A stretch of 64,000 nt of DNA from Caldovatus sediminis (GCF_014644455.1 NZ_BMKS01000010.1:62001-126000), one strand, 5' to 3'; positions 1 through 8,391 are shown, numbered from the stretch's first letter. The notes: generated by a model from the letters alone, not told the origin. Made by a program: numbers and translations.

Positions 1-1
1 G

Positions 2-505
2 CCGACGACGCAGATCCTCCGCTCGGCGCCGGGCGGGCAGGTCGTGCTCGCCGCCGCCGCCGAGGTGCGCGTGGTGGACGGCGAAACGCTGCGCCTGCGC
101 GACCGGACGGTGCGGCTGCTCGGCCTCGGCGCGCCGGGGCGCGGCACGCGCTGCGGCGCGGGGGACGGCACGGCCGGTGCGGGCTTCGATTGCGGCGAAG
201 CCGCGGCGGCGGCGCTCGCCCGCCTGGTCGCGGATCGCGTGGTCGCCTGCCATCTGGAGGGGCGCGACCGCGCCGGCCACCGCCTCGGCGTGTGCGAGGC
301 GCGGACGGCGGCCGCCGCGCTGGCCCCGGCGGCGGCCGGGCCGGTCCCGCTCAACCTGGCGATGGTTTCCGGGGGCTGGGCGGTCGCCAGCGGCGACGCG
401 CTGCCGGAGCTGCGCTCGGCCGAGGCCGCGGCGCGCGGCGCCGGGCGCGGCCTCTGGGCCGGCGGCGCGCCGGCCTGGCCGGAAGCCTGGCGCGGCCGGC
501 GGTGA
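2..505 (+). CDS. Thermonuclease (SNase)-like protein, 5' end outside window
   Basis: The frame is open from the first base, so the start and any signal peptide probably lie upstream. A GTG at 44 is the first possible internal start and would give 153 residues. The SNase-like fold is recognisable: VVDGETLRLRDRTVRLLGL matches the nuclease strand 1-3 region, DRAGHRLG matches the usual DRYGR-LA block, and GRGLW is the typical C-terminal motif. The family's DAPE calcium/catalytic motif is replaced by GAPG, and the second arginine block is altered (AGHR), so nuclease activity is doubtful. Several cysteines (C-A-G, FDCGE, ACHLE, VCEA) suggest an exported, disulfide-bonded protein. It ends 176 bases before gltA with no sign of coupling. 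Assignment to the superfamily is fairly secure; function is not. Confidence 0.7.
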   Translation, partial: PTTQILRSAPGGQVVLAAAAEVRVVDGETLRLRDRTVRLLGLGAPGRGTRCGAGDGTAGAGFDCGEAAAAALARLVADRVVACHLEGRDRAGHRLGVCEARTAAAALAPAAAGPVPLNLAMVSGGWAVASGDALPELRSAEAAARGAGRGLWAGGAPAWPEAWRGRR

Positions 506-511
506 TCCTCT

Positions 512-553
512 CGCCCCGGGGGAGCGTTGCATCGCCCCCGGGGAGCGTTGCAA
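512..553. repeat. Two tandem 21-bp direct repeats upstream of gltA
   Basis: Bases 512-532 and 533-553 are two head-to-tail copies that differ at only two positions. Each carries the word GGAGCGTTGCA. The second copy contains the proposed gltA -35 hexamer. The reverse complement of its 12-base core, TTGCAACGCTCC, occurs exactly at 10413-10424 in front of the response-regulator gene, which suggests a shared regulator binding site. Confidence 0.6.
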
Positions 554-577
554 AGCCCGGGCAGGCGCCGGTATCTT
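548..577 (+). promoter_or_regulatory. Candidate sigma70 promoter of gltA
   Basis: TTGCAA at 548-553 and TATCTT at 572-577 are separated by 18 bases. Transcription would start near 584, leaving a leader of about 100 bases. The -35 box lies inside the second 21-bp repeat, where an OmpR-type activator would be expected to touch RNA polymerase. Inferred by eye. Confidence 0.45.
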
Positions 578-681
578 GCACCGCATCATGACGGGCCCGC
601 GAGGCTCGCGCCGCGGCCCTCGCATCGCCGCGCGAGACGCGCGCGTGTCCGTCGCCGACATCGTTCAGGAAAGAGCGCGCC

Positions 682-1989
682 ATGAGCAGCAGGACCACGG
701 GGTCCGTCACCGTCACGCTGGACGGCACGAACCGGAGCGCGACCTTGCCGCTGCTGAGCGGCACCCTCGGACCCCAGGTGGTGGACATCCGCAAGCTCTA
801 CAACGAGCTCGGGATCTTCACCTACGACCCCGGCTACGGCGCGACGGCGAGCTGCGAGAGCCAGATCACCTACATCGACGGCGACGCCGGCGTGCTGCTC
901 TACCGCGGCTATCCGATCGAGCAGCTCGCCGAGCGGAGCGACTTCATCGAGGTCGCCTACCTGCTGATGTACGGCGAGCTGCCGACCAAGGCGCAACTCG
1001 CCGAATTCGAGCGCGGCGTGACGCGGCACACCATGCTGCACGAGCAGATCCGCCGCTTCTACGACGGCTTCCGCCGCGACGCGCATCCGATGGCGGTGAT
1101 GTGCGGCGTGGTCGGCGCGATGAGCGCCTTCTACCACGACAGCCTCGACATCAACGATCCGGAGCAGCGGCGCATCGCCGCCTTCCGGCTGATCGCCAAG
1201 GTGCCGACGATCGCCGCCTGGGCCTACAAGTACGCCAACGGCCAGCCCTTCATGTACCCGCGGAACGAGCTGAAGTACGCGGAGAACTTCCTCTACATGC
1301 TGAACGCGGTGCCGGCCGAGGACTACCGGGTCAGCCCGGTGCTGGCGCGCGCGATGGACCGCATCCTGGTGCTGCACGCGGACCACGAGCAGAACGCCTC
1401 GACCTCCACGGTCCGCCTCGCCGGCTCGACCGGTGCCAACCCCTATGCATGCATCGCCGCGGGCATCGCGGCGCTATGGGGTCCGGCGCATGGCGGGGCG
1501 AACGAGGCCGTCCTCAAGATGCTCGGCGAGATCGGGCACCCGAAGAACATTCCGGACTTCATCCGCAGGGTGAAGGCGAAGGACAGCAACGTCCGGCTGA
1601 TGGGGTTCGGGCACAGGGTGTACAAGAACCTCGATCCGCGCGCGAAGATCATGCGCCAGACCTGCCACGAGGTGCTGGCCGAGCTCGGCATCAAGGACGA
1701 GCCCCTGCTCGACCTCGCGATGGAGCTCGAGCGGATCGCGCTGGAGGACGAGTACTTCGTCAGCCGCAAGCTCTATCCGAACGTGGACTTCTATTCGGGC
1801 ATCATCCTGAAGGCGATGGGCATCCCGACCTCGATGTTCACCGTGATCTTCGCGGTGGCGCGCACCGTCGGCTGGGTGAGCCAGTGGAAGGAGATGATCG
1901 AGGACCCGTCGCAGCGCATCGGCCGTCCGCGACAGGTATACTCGGGACCGGCCCAGCGGGACTACCGGCCGATCGAGGCGCGCGGCTGA
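682..1989 (+). CDS. gltA: Citrate synthase (type II)
   Basis: Condenses acetyl-CoA with oxaloacetate to citrate, the entry step of the TCA cycle, in the cytoplasm. It is 435 residues long, with the N-terminal extension typical of hexameric, NADH-sensitive Gram-negative enzymes. The catalytic triad is visible: H270 in [11 protein letters not shown]311 in GFGHRVYKN and D369 in NVDFYSG. The block [11 protein letters not shown], which carries a substrate-binding histidine, is also intact. The ATG at 682 follows a purine-rich AGGAAAGAG. It stands alone, with a candidate promoter at 548-577 overlapping a tandem repeat, so expression may be controlled by a response regulator. Identification is secure. 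Confidence 0.97.
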   Translation: MSSRTTGSVTVTLDGTNRSATLPLLSGTLGPQVVDIRKLYNELGIFTYDPGYGATASCESQITYIDGDAGVLLYRGYPIEQLAERSDFIEVAYLLMYGELPTKAQLAEFERGVTRHTMLHEQIRRFYDGFRRDAHPMAVMCGVVGAMSAFYHDSLDINDPEQRRIAAFRLIAKVPTIAAWAYKYANGQPFMYPRNELKYAENFLYMLNAVPAEDYRVSPVLARAMDRILVLHADHEQNASTSTVRLAGSTGANPYACIAAGIAALWGPAHGGANEAVLKMLGEIGHPKNIPDFIRRVKAKDSNVRLMGFGHRVYKNLDPRAKIMRQTCHEVLAELGIKDEPLLDLAMELERIALEDEYFVSRKLYPNVDFYSGIILKAMGIPTSMFTVIFAVARTVGWVSQWKEMIEDPSQRIGRPRQVYSGPAQRDYRPIEARG

Positions 1990-2046
1990 GCCGAAGGGGC
2001 TGCGCGGCCGCGACGCCGGGCGGCGCGCAGCGCGGCCGGACGGAAC

Positions 2047-2064
2047 GCCGCGGTGCGCCGCGGC
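2047..2064 (+). terminator. GC stem-loop downstream of gltA
   Basis: GCCGCGG and CCGCGGC form a perfect 7-bp stem around a TGCG loop, 58 bases after the gltA stop. No U-run follows, so it may be a Rho-assisted or weak terminator only. Confidence 0.3.
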
Positions 2065-2114
2065 GCATTCCATCGCGCGATCACGGGCCGCGCCGGCCAT
2101 CCGGTGCGGCCCTA

Positions 2115-2132
2115 TCGTTAATTTCGTTAATT
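2115..2132. repeat. Tandem TCGTTAATT repeat
   Basis: Two perfect copies of the 9-base word TCGTTAATT lie head to tail at 2115-2123 and 2124-2132. The word is AT-rich in a region that is otherwise extremely GC-rich. It lies 92 bases upstream of the next gene and may be a regulator site or UP-like element. Confidence 0.5.
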
Positions 2133-2172
2133 CGCCGCAGCCGTGTCCGGACCGCTTGATGCCGCGTGTCGC

Positions 2173-2218
2173 TTGCCCTCTATTTCGCCTGTTGGTTGAA
2201 TATAAGGGGGAAATATTC
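2173..2218 (+). promoter_or_regulatory. Candidate promoter with GAATAT/ATATTC palindrome around the RBS
   Basis: TTGCCC (2173-2178) and TTGAAT (2196-2201), spaced by 17 bases, resemble a sigma70 promoter. A perfect inverted repeat, GAATAT (2198-2203) and ATATTC (2213-2218), overlaps the -10 box. Its 9-base centre holds the Shine-Dalgarno-like AAGGGGGAA just before the ATG at 2224. It could be a repressor operator or an RNA hairpin hiding the ribosome site; the sequence alone does not decide. Confidence 0.45.
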
Positions 2219-2223
2219 ATCTC

Positions 2224-2883
2224 ATGCGCGCGCATGCGGGGACCGGCTTTGGCGGCAGCCTCGACCAACTCGTGCGCCGTCGGCTGCGCACCTGGCCACA
2301 GCGGCCGCCCGGGGCGAAGGTGCTCGGCCCGCAGGGCACCTGGCTGCGCGGACGACCAGGGCCGCCCGCCTCTCCCTGCCAGCCCTTCCTCAAGCTGCCC
2401 GGCTCCAACCGCCTGCGCACCCTGCCGGACGGGCTGTGGCTGCACTTCAGCCCCGATCCGGACGAGCCCTACTGCGACATCCTCTGCATCGAGGCCTGCG
2501 GGTCGCTGCAGAATCTGCTCGACAAGCGCTCCCGCTTCGCGCCGACGACCGGATCGCTGCTCGCGGTCTGCCCGGTGGCCTGGCTGCTGGCCCCGGCGCA
2601 GGAGGACGACCCCACGCCGCGCTGGCGCCTGATCCGGCTGCTGCGCGCCGAGCCGACCGCGCCGCTGGTACTGCCGGTGCGCGACATGCGGGTGCTCTTC
2701 GGACTGCGCGCGCGGCACTATGAGGGCTTCGCCGCGGGCCAGGTGCCGCATCCGCACGAGTATTTCTGTCCGGTCGAGGCGCTGATCGCCGAACGCGGCC
2801 ACGAGGACCCGGCGATGTGCGCCCTGATCGCCCGCGCCAGCGCCGCGGCAAGCTTCTTCCGCCTGCCGTCCGAGGCCCGCTGA
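2224..2883 (+). CDS. Hypothetical protein, 219 aa
   Basis: No family was recognised. The protein is soluble-looking, with no signal peptide or membrane segment. It has a cysteine cluster (PYCDILCIEACGS, about residues 80-92), a hydrophobic stretch LLAVCPVAWLLAP, and a conserved-looking C-terminal part with HPHEYFCPVEAL. The ATG at 2224 was chosen because the purine-rich AAGGGGGAA lies about 11 bases upstream, and because the unusual AT-rich leader ends there. It is preceded by gltA on the same strand at a distance of 234 bases, so it is probably transcribed on its own. The convergent asnB-like gene ends 43 bases beyond its stop. Function unknown. Confidence 0.75.
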   Translation: MRAHAGTGFGGSLDQLVRRRLRTWPQRPPGAKVLGPQGTWLRGRPGPPASPCQPFLKLPGSNRLRTLPDGLWLHFSPDPDEPYCDILCIEACGSLQNLLDKRSRFAPTTGSLLAVCPVAWLLAPAQEDDPTPRWRLIRLLRAEPTAPLVLPVRDMRVLFGLRARHYEGFAAGQVPHPHEYFCPVEALIAERGHEDPAMCALIARASAAASFFRLPSEAR

Positions 2884-2925
2884 ACGCGTCGCGCGCGGCC
2901 GGGCCCCGCCGCTTCGGCCGCCGCG

Positions 2926-4698
2926 CTACCGCTCGGCCAGGGCGGCGAGCGTGTCCATCCCTGCGACGTCGCGCCGGCCCTCGACGTGCCGGCGGTGCCA
3001 CAGGGCGTAGAACAGCAGGTGCCAGGCCGCCTTGCCGGCGTGCCGGCTCCGCTCCGCCTGGGCGAACAGCGCCGCGACGCGCTCCAGCCGCGCCACCTCG
3101 GCGACGCCGGGCTGCGCCGCGACGAGCGGGCCGAGCCGCTCCGCCTCCGCGGCGATCCAGGCGCCGATCGGCACGGTGAAGCCCTGCTTGGGCGCGAACG
3201 GCTCGCAGGCCGGGAAGTGCCGCGCCAGCCAGCGGCGCAGGATCCACTTCCCCGCGTGGCCCCGCACCTTGAGCGGGTCCGGCAGGCGGAACGCCGCCGC
3301 CGCCACGCCGGGATCGAGGAAGGGCGTGCGCCCCTCCACGCCGTGCGCCATCAGGCAGCGGTCGAGCTTGGTCAGCAGGTCGTTCGGCAGCCAGTCGGCG
3401 ACGTCTAGGGCCTGCGCGCCCTGCAGCCGGCTCCGCCCGCCCGTCCCCACCGCCGCCTCCGCCGCGGCGATGCCGTCGCGCCAGCCGCGCGGCGCCTCGC
3501 GCAGCACCGGGCCGACGCGGTCGAAGGTGCCGCGCGCCCGCGGCGCCTTGCCGCCGAGCCACCAGGGGCGCATCGCCGCGCGGTGGCGGCCGTAGCCGGC
3601 GAAGATCTCGTCCCCGCCCTCGCCGCACAGCACCACCTTGATCCCCGCCTCGCGCGCCCGCCGGGCGAGGAACCAGGTCGGGATGATGGCGTAGTCGGCC
3701 GCCGGGTCGTCCATGCAGGCGACGATCGCGGGCAGGTGGCGCCAGACGTCGGCGGCGCCGATCAGGATCGTGTCGTGCTCCGCGCCGGCGGCGCGGGCGG
3801 CGGCGGCGGCGCGGGCGCGCTCGTCGGCCGCGCCGGGCGCATCGAAGCCCGCGGTGAAGGCGCGCACCGGCCGCTCGTTGAGCCGCGCCATCAGCGCGAG
3901 GATCGCCGCGCTGTCGGTGCCGCCCGAGAGGAACATGCCGTAGGGCACGTCGCTCCGCTGGTGCAGCTCGACGCTCTCCGTCAGCGCGGCGTCGAGCCGC
4001 TCGAGCGCCGCCTCCTCGCCGATCGCCTCCGGCGGGCCCTCGGGCAGGGCGGGGCGGCGGCGGCGCTCGACCACGGCGCCGTCGGCGATCACCACCGTCT
4101 CGCCCGGCAGGACGCGGCGGATGCCCTGGAAGATGGTCTCGGCGCCGGTGGTGAACTGGAGCTGCAGCAGCTCGTCCCGCGCCTCGGCCCTGAGGCGCGG
4201 CGCGACCAGGCCGGCGGCGATCAGCGCCTGCGGCTCGGAGGCGAAGGCGAGGCCGCCCGCGACCTCGGCGAGGTAGAGCGGCTTGATGCCGAAGGGGTCG
4301 CGCGCGAGCACCACCCGCCGCGCCGCGCGGTCGTGCAGCGCCAGCGCGTACATGCCGCGCAGCCGGTCCACGAAGCCCGCGCCCTCGCGCCGCCAGAGGT
4401 GCAGCGGCGGCTCGCAGTCGCTCCGCGTGGCGCAGGCGAGCCGGTGGTCGCGGCGCAGCTCGCGGTAGTTGTAGATCTCGCCGTTGGCGCAGAGCGCCGC
4501 CGGCCCGACGCGGATCGGCTGGTCGCCGGTCGCGAGGTCGATGATGGCGAGGCGGGTGTGCACGAGCGCCACCCCCCCCGACTCGTAGCGCCCCGCGCCG
4601 TCCGGCCCGCGATGCGCGAGCGCGCCGGCGAGCGCCTCCGGCACCGCCGGGTCCGCCGCGGCGCCGGGCCTCAGCGCCAGGCCCGCGAGGCCGCACAT
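2926..4698 (-). CDS. asnB: Asparagine synthase (glutamine-hydrolysing) family amidotransferase
   Basis: Transfers ammonia from glutamine to a carboxylate through an acyl-adenylate; in a sugar operon the substrate may be a sugar acid or peptide rather than free aspartate. The 590 residues begin with the catalytic Cys2 (MCGLAGL) exposed after Met removal. The class II glutaminase domain (about 1-200, with HTRLAIIDL and NGEIYNY) follows, then the synthetase domain with the pyrophosphate loop LSGGTDSAAIL (normally SGG-DSS). The ATG at 4698 overlaps the stop of the upstream glycosyltransferase by one base (TGATG) and must be used because Cys2 is essential. It is the last gene of a four-gene coupled operon. 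The family is certain; the exact acceptor is unknown. Confidence 0.88.
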   Translation of the reverse strand: MCGLAGLALRPGAAADPAVPEALAGALAHRGPDGAGRYESGGVALVHTRLAIIDLATGDQPIRVGPAALCANGEIYNYRELRRDHRLACATRSDCEPPLHLWRREGAGFVDRLRGMYALALHDRAARRVVLARDPFGIKPLYLAEVAGGLAFASEPQALIAAGLVAPRLRAEARDELLQLQFTTGAETIFQGIRRVLPGETVVIADGAVVERRRRPALPEGPPEAIGEEAALERLDAALTESVELHQRSDVPYGMFLSGGTDSAAILALMARLNERPVRAFTAGFDAPGAADERARAAAAARAAGAEHDTILIGAADVWRHLPAIVACMDDPAADYAIIPTWFLARRAREAGIKVVLCGEGGDEIFAGYGRHRAAMRPWWLGGKAPRARGTFDRVGPVLREAPRGWRDGIAAAEAAVGTGGRSRLQGAQALDVADWLPNDLLTKLDRCLMAHGVEGRTPFLDPGVAAAAFRLPDPLKVRGHAGKWILRRWLARHFPACEPFAPKQGFTVPIGAWIAAEAERLGPLVAAQPGVAEVARLERVAALFAQAERSRHAGKAAWHLLFYALWHRRHVEGRRDVAGMDTLAALAER

Positions 4699-5765
4699 CA
4701 GCCGGCCTCGAGGGCGCGCGCGGCGCCGCGGGCCTGCGGCAGCGGCGGCGCCACGGCGCGCAGGAATTCGCGCCAGCGGGCGAGGACCGGCGCCTCGGCG
4801 TGGGCGCGCTCGAACTCTGCCCGCCCGGCGGCGGCGAGCGCCGCCGCGCGCGCCGGGTCGGCGAGCAGCGCGCCAAGGGCGGCGGCCAGCGCCGCCGGGG
4901 CCTCGCGCGGCACCAGCATGCCGGTCACGCCGTCCGCGATCAGCTCGCTCGGCCCCTGGGCCGCCGCCGCCACCACCGGCCGGGCCGCGGACCAGGCCTC
5001 CAGCACCACATTGCCGAGCGGCTCGTGCCGCGACGGGCAGACGAAGACCGCGCAGGCCGCGAGCAGCGCGCCGACGTCCTGGCGCCAGCCGAGGAAGGCG
5101 ACGCGCTCCGCCACGCCGAGCTCGCGCGCGAGCCGTTCCAGCGCCGCCCGCTCCGGACCCTCGCCCGCCAGCGCGAGCCGCGCCCCCGGCGGCAGCAGCG
5201 CGAGCGCGCGCAGCAGCACGTCGAACCCCTTGTTCGCGTGCAGCCGGCCGAGCGCGAGCAGCCAGCGCGTCCCCGCCGGCGCGGGAGGCATCGCCGCCGG
5301 CGCGGCACCGCCGTGGTCGGCGGCGAAATTCGGCACGACGTGCGCCCGCTCCGCCGGCCAGCCCTGGGCGACGATCCACTCGCGCAGCGCCCGCGTGTTG
5401 CCCACCAGATGGTCGCAGCGGCGGTAGTGCTTCAGGTCGTAGTAGCCGCCGAGCCGGCCGACCAGCGTCCAGGCGCCGCGGGGGGCGAAGCGCGCGGCGC
5501 GGTTCATCCACGCGACCGCGACCTCGGGGCGGAAGCCGCGCAGCGCGGCGCGCAGCCGCGGCCCGGTGGCGAGGTCGAGCGGCCCGCCGAAGCGCAGCTC
5601 CAGCGGCGCGAGCCCGGCGGCCGCGAGGCGCGCGGCGCGCGCGGGATCGCGGCGGATCACCGGCAGCACGGTCTCGCCGGCACGGTGCAGCGCCGCGCTC
5701 AGGCGCTCGAAGAACGCCTCCGCCCCGCCCTGCGGCGCACCGGCCATGACCTGCGCGATCCTCAT
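4698..5765 (-). CDS. Glycosyltransferase family 4
   Basis: Transfers a sugar from a nucleotide donor to a cell-surface glycan acceptor at the cytoplasmic face. It has 355 residues and a GT-B fold. The N-terminal MRIAQVMAGAPQGGAEAFF carries the GG-AE acceptor-side motif. The C-terminal domain has LALGRLHANKGFDVLL, LAGEGPERAALE, FLGWRQDV and the retaining-enzyme motif PSRHEPLGNVVLEAW, with its E-x7-E pattern. The start at 5765 overlaps the GT2 stop by four bases and matches the usual N-terminus. It is followed by asnB with a one-base overlap. The operon suggests lipopolysaccharide core or capsule assembly; the sugar cannot be told. Confidence 0.9.
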   Translation of the reverse strand: MRIAQVMAGAPQGGAEAFFERLSAALHRAGETVLPVIRRDPARAARLAAAGLAPLELRFGGPLDLATGPRLRAALRGFRPEVAVAWMNRAARFAPRGAWTLVGRLGGYYDLKHYRRCDHLVGNTRALREWIVAQGWPAERAHVVPNFAADHGGAAPAAMPPAPAGTRWLLALGRLHANKGFDVLLRALALLPPGARLALAGEGPERAALERLARELGVAERVAFLGWRQDVGALLAACAVFVCPSRHEPLGNVVLEAWSAARPVVAAAAQGPSELIADGVTGMLVPREAPAALAAALGALLADPARAAALAAAGRAEFERAHAEAPVLARWREFLRAVAPPLPQARGAARALEAG

Positions 5766-6607
5766 CGGGCCGCGGTGCCGGCCGGCGCGGCGGCCTCCTC
5801 GCCCGGCGCATCGCCCGCCTCGCGCGGGGCGGCGCCGTGCCGCTCCGGCTCGAGCTTCGCCTTGAGGTGCGCGAGCAGCGGGTAGAGCCCGGCGCAGAGC
5901 GAGACCAGCAGGCCCCAGCCGCCCTCCCGCCAGCCGCCGCGCGCGAAGTAGCACTTGCAGAAGCGGGAGACGAAGCGGCGCAGGTTGGCCGCGGTGGAAC
6001 CGACCTCGCCGCGCGCGACGAGGTCCGCCGCGCGCGCGTCGGTGTAGCGGTCGAGCCGCCGCAGCATGTCCGAGATGTCGCGGTCCACGTGGTGCACCAG
6101 CGCGTGGGCGAGGCGCGGCCCTTCGCTCCCGCGCCATTCGAGGCCCGGATGCACGCGCTGCGGCTTCCAGCGCTTTGCACCGCGCCGCGACAGGCGCGGC
6201 ACGGAGGTGGTGCCGAAGCTTCCGCCCCAGCCGTGGCGCACCAGCCGCGTCCCGACGTAGTTGTCCACCGGCACCTGGTGCCAGGCGTGGGCGGAGGCGG
6301 CGATCACGCGCCGCACCTCGGCAGCGAGGGCGGGCGGCACCCGCTCGTCGGCGTCCACCTCGAGGATCCAGTCGCCGGTACAGGCGTCGAGGCCGGCGTT
6401 GCGCCGCTCGCCCTCGATCTCCCAGGCGCCCTCGAGGACCCGCGCGCCGTGCGCGCGCGCGATCTCGGCGCTGGCGTCGGTGGTGCGGTCGAGCACGACG
6501 ACGATCTCGTCGGCGAAGGCGAGGGTGGCGAGGCAGTCGCCGAGCTGCGCCGCCTCGTTGCGCGCGACGACGAGGGCCGAGAGGCGGGGCGGGGACGGCG
6601 CGGTCAT
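5762..6607 (-). CDS. Glycosyltransferase family 2 (WaaE/KdtX-like)
   Basis: A GT-A fold transferase of 281 residues. LSALVVARNEAAQLGDCL starts the nucleotide-binding domain, and ILEVDADERVPPAL holds the metal-binding D-x-D. The block with RNAGLDACTGDW is typical of the WaaE-type enzymes that add glucose to the LPS inner core. The C-terminal part has a cysteine pair (FCKCYF) and a hydrophobic helix (GGWGLLVSLCAGLYPLLA) that may dock to the membrane. The ATG at 6607 overlaps the GT9 stop by four bases, and its own stop overlaps the GT4 start, so the genes are translationally coupled. The acceptor is inferred, not shown. Confidence 0.88.
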   Translation of the reverse strand: MTAPSPPRLSALVVARNEAAQLGDCLATLAFADEIVVVLDRTTDASAEIARAHGARVLEGAWEIEGERRNAGLDACTGDWILEVDADERVPPALAAEVRRVIAASAHAWHQVPVDNYVGTRLVRHGWGGSFGTTSVPRLSRRGAKRWKPQRVHPGLEWRGSEGPRLAHALVHHVDRDISDMLRRLDRYTDARAADLVARGEVGSTAANLRRFVSRFCKCYFARGGWREGGWGLLVSLCAGLYPLLAHLKAKLEPERHGAAPREAGDAPGEEAAAPAGTAAR

Positions 6608-7587
6608 GCGGCGGCCGCCGAGGGGACAGGCGCGAGGCCGGGCAGGGCGGCGCGCGGCGGCCCGTCCAGCAGCCGGCGCGCGGCGGCCAGCGCGTCGGCG
6701 ACGGTGATCGCCGCCATCTCGCCCGCACCGGGCGCGCCCGGCGCCGTCACGGCGGCGGCGCGCGCGCCGACCGGGCCGTACTCCTCCGCGGAGGTGGGGC
6801 CGAACAGGCCGAGCGTCGGCGTGCCGACCGCGGCGGAGAGGTGCATCAGCCCGGAATCGTTGCCGACGAACAGCGCGCAGCGGCCGAGCGCGGCCGCGGC
6901 CTCCGGAACCTGCAGCCGGCCGACCAGGTCCGCCGATCCGGGCGGCAGGGCCGCGAGCAGCGGCGCGGCGAGCGCGCGCTCGGCCTCGCCCGGCCCGCCG
7001 AAGACCGCGGCGCGCGCGCCGGGCAGCGGGCCGTCGGGCGCACTCAGCGCGCGAAACAGGGCGAGGAAGCGCTCCGCCGGCCAGACCTTGCGCGGCCAGT
7101 TCGCCGTCGGCCCCAGGCCGATCCAGGGGACCCCGGCACCCTCCGGCAGCAGCGCGGCCGCGCGGGCGCGATCAGCCTCGGCGGTCCAGGCGACGGGGAG
7201 CGGCGGGGCATGCCGCAGCCCCAGCACCGCGGCGAGGTGGCCGATCCGGTGCCCGGGCCGCCGGCCGCCGCGCATCACCGCGCGCCGGCGCGTCCACAGC
7301 ATCCAGGCCAGCGCCGAGCCGCGCAGATCCACCACCAGATCCCAGCGCACCGGCGCCGCCGCGGCGAGCAGCCCGAGCCAATGGGCGCGGTAGCGGCGCT
7401 TGGCGAGCACTACCGTGCGCGCGCGATTCGGCATGCGCGCGAAGACACCCTCGGCGACCGGGCCGCAGGCGACGGTGATCCGCGCCTCGGGGTGGCTGCG
7501 GATCAGATGGTCCAGCAGCCCGGTGGACAGCACCGCATCGCCGAGGCGGCTGGCGGTGACGAACAGGATGCGCACGGGGCCGCCCAT
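6604..7587 (-). CDS. Glycosyltransferase family 9 (heptosyltransferase-like)
   Basis: Belongs to the ADP-heptose:LPS heptosyltransferase family, which adds heptose or related sugars to the LPS core at the inner membrane. It has 327 residues. The N-terminus ILFVTASRLGDAVLSTGLL is the classic GDA/V motif. The C-terminal donor domain has GLGPTANWPRKVWP and the diagnostic GNDSGLMHLSAAVGTPTLGLFGPT. It is the first of four overlapping genes (GT9-GT2-GT4-asnB). The cupin gene on the same strand ends 82 bases upstream, so the operon promoter may lie in that gap. The family is clear; whether the substrate is heptose is uncertain. Confidence 0.9.
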   Translation of the reverse strand: MGGPVRILFVTASRLGDAVLSTGLLDHLIRSHPEARITVACGPVAEGVFARMPNRARTVVLAKRRYRAHWLGLLAAAAPVRWDLVVDLRGSALAWMLWTRRRAVMRGGRRPGHRIGHLAAVLGLRHAPPLPVAWTAEADRARAAALLPEGAGVPWIGLGPTANWPRKVWPAERFLALFRALSAPDGPLPGARAAVFGGPGEAERALAAPLLAALPPGSADLVGRLQVPEAAAALGRCALFVGNDSGLMHLSAAVGTPTLGLFGPTSAEEYGPVGARAAAVTAPGAPGAGEMAAITVADALAAARRLLDGPPRAALPGLAPVPSAAAA

Positions 7588-7669
7588 AGCATGCCCGATG
7601 CCCCGGCGCGAACGGGGGGCGGCGCCCGGCCGGCGCGGCGGGGTGAACCCGCCGGCGGCGGTCGCGCGG

Positions 7670-8173
7670 TCAGCCGGCGGCGGGCGGCGCCTTGTGGATG
7701 GGGTCCACCCAGAGCACCTCCTCGGGCCTCTCCACCGGCTCGATGTCGAGGTTGACCACCACCGCCTCGTTGTCGCTGCGCACCAGCACGCATTCCAGCG
7801 TCTCGTCGGTGCTGGCGTTGATCTCCTGGTGCGGGACGTAGGGCGGCACGTAGATGAAGTCGCCCGGGCCGGCCTCGGCGACGTATTCGAGCTTCTCGCC
7901 CCAGCGCATCCGGGCGCGGCCGCGGATCACGTAGATCACGCTCTCCAGCGGGCCGTGGTGGTGCGCGCCGGTCCTGGCGTTGGGATGGATGTGCACCGTG
8001 CCGGCCCAGATCCTCTGCGCGCCGACGCGGGCGTAGTTGATCGCGGCGGCGCGGTTCATCCCCGGCGTCTGCGGCGTGTTGGTGTCCAGGCTGTCGCCCG
8101 GGATCACGCGGACGCCGGTGTGCTTCCAGCCATCGGGTGGGATGTCGTGGTGGGCGTGGCCGTCATGCGGCAT
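7670..8173 (-). CDS. Cupin-domain protein
   Basis: A 167-residue single-domain cupin. The metal-binding motif 1 appears as HIHPNARTGAHHHGPLESVIYVIRG and motif 2 as PGDFIYVPPYVPHQEINAS, so a mononuclear metal site is likely. The N-terminus is rich in histidine (HDGHAHHD). The family includes small dioxygenases, isomerases and sugar-binding regulators, and the reaction cannot be assigned. The ATG at 8173 was chosen because the conserved cupin core starts soon after; upstream in-frame sequence is non-conserved low-complexity. It lies between an aminotransferase gene (218 bases upstream) and the glycosyltransferase operon on the same strand. Confidence 0.85.
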   Translation of the reverse strand: MPHDGHAHHDIPPDGWKHTGVRVIPGDSLDTNTPQTPGMNRAAAINYARVGAQRIWAGTVHIHPNARTGAHHHGPLESVIYVIRGRARMRWGEKLEYVAEAGPGDFIYVPPYVPHQEINASTDETLECVLVRSDNEAVVVNLDIEPVERPEEVLWVDPIHKAPPAAG

Positions 8174-8391
8174 GAGGTCGGCTCCGTCCGTTCGTGCCGG
8201 CGGGCGAGGCTTTCCGCCATGCGCCCGCCGCGCGGGGAACCCGCCAGATAACGCACCGCATCCCATGGGCAAGCGCAATCCGCGGCGGCGCGAGACGCTG
8301 CTCCGCCGCGCACCGGACGGAGCAACCGGTTCTCCGCGCGCGCTTTGCCGTGCCGCTTCCTGCTCCGACCGTCCGCCACGCCTCGGCCGGC

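Noticed and set aside
2115-2132. CtrA box (TTAA-N7-TTAA)
   Set aside because: The two TTAA words are separated by 5 bases, not 7, so it does not match the consensus.
4698-6180. N-terminal extension of asnB into the glycosyltransferase region
   Set aside because: The frame is open, but the glutaminase needs Cys2 after the initiator Met at 4698, and the glycosyltransferases occupy this stretch in another frame.
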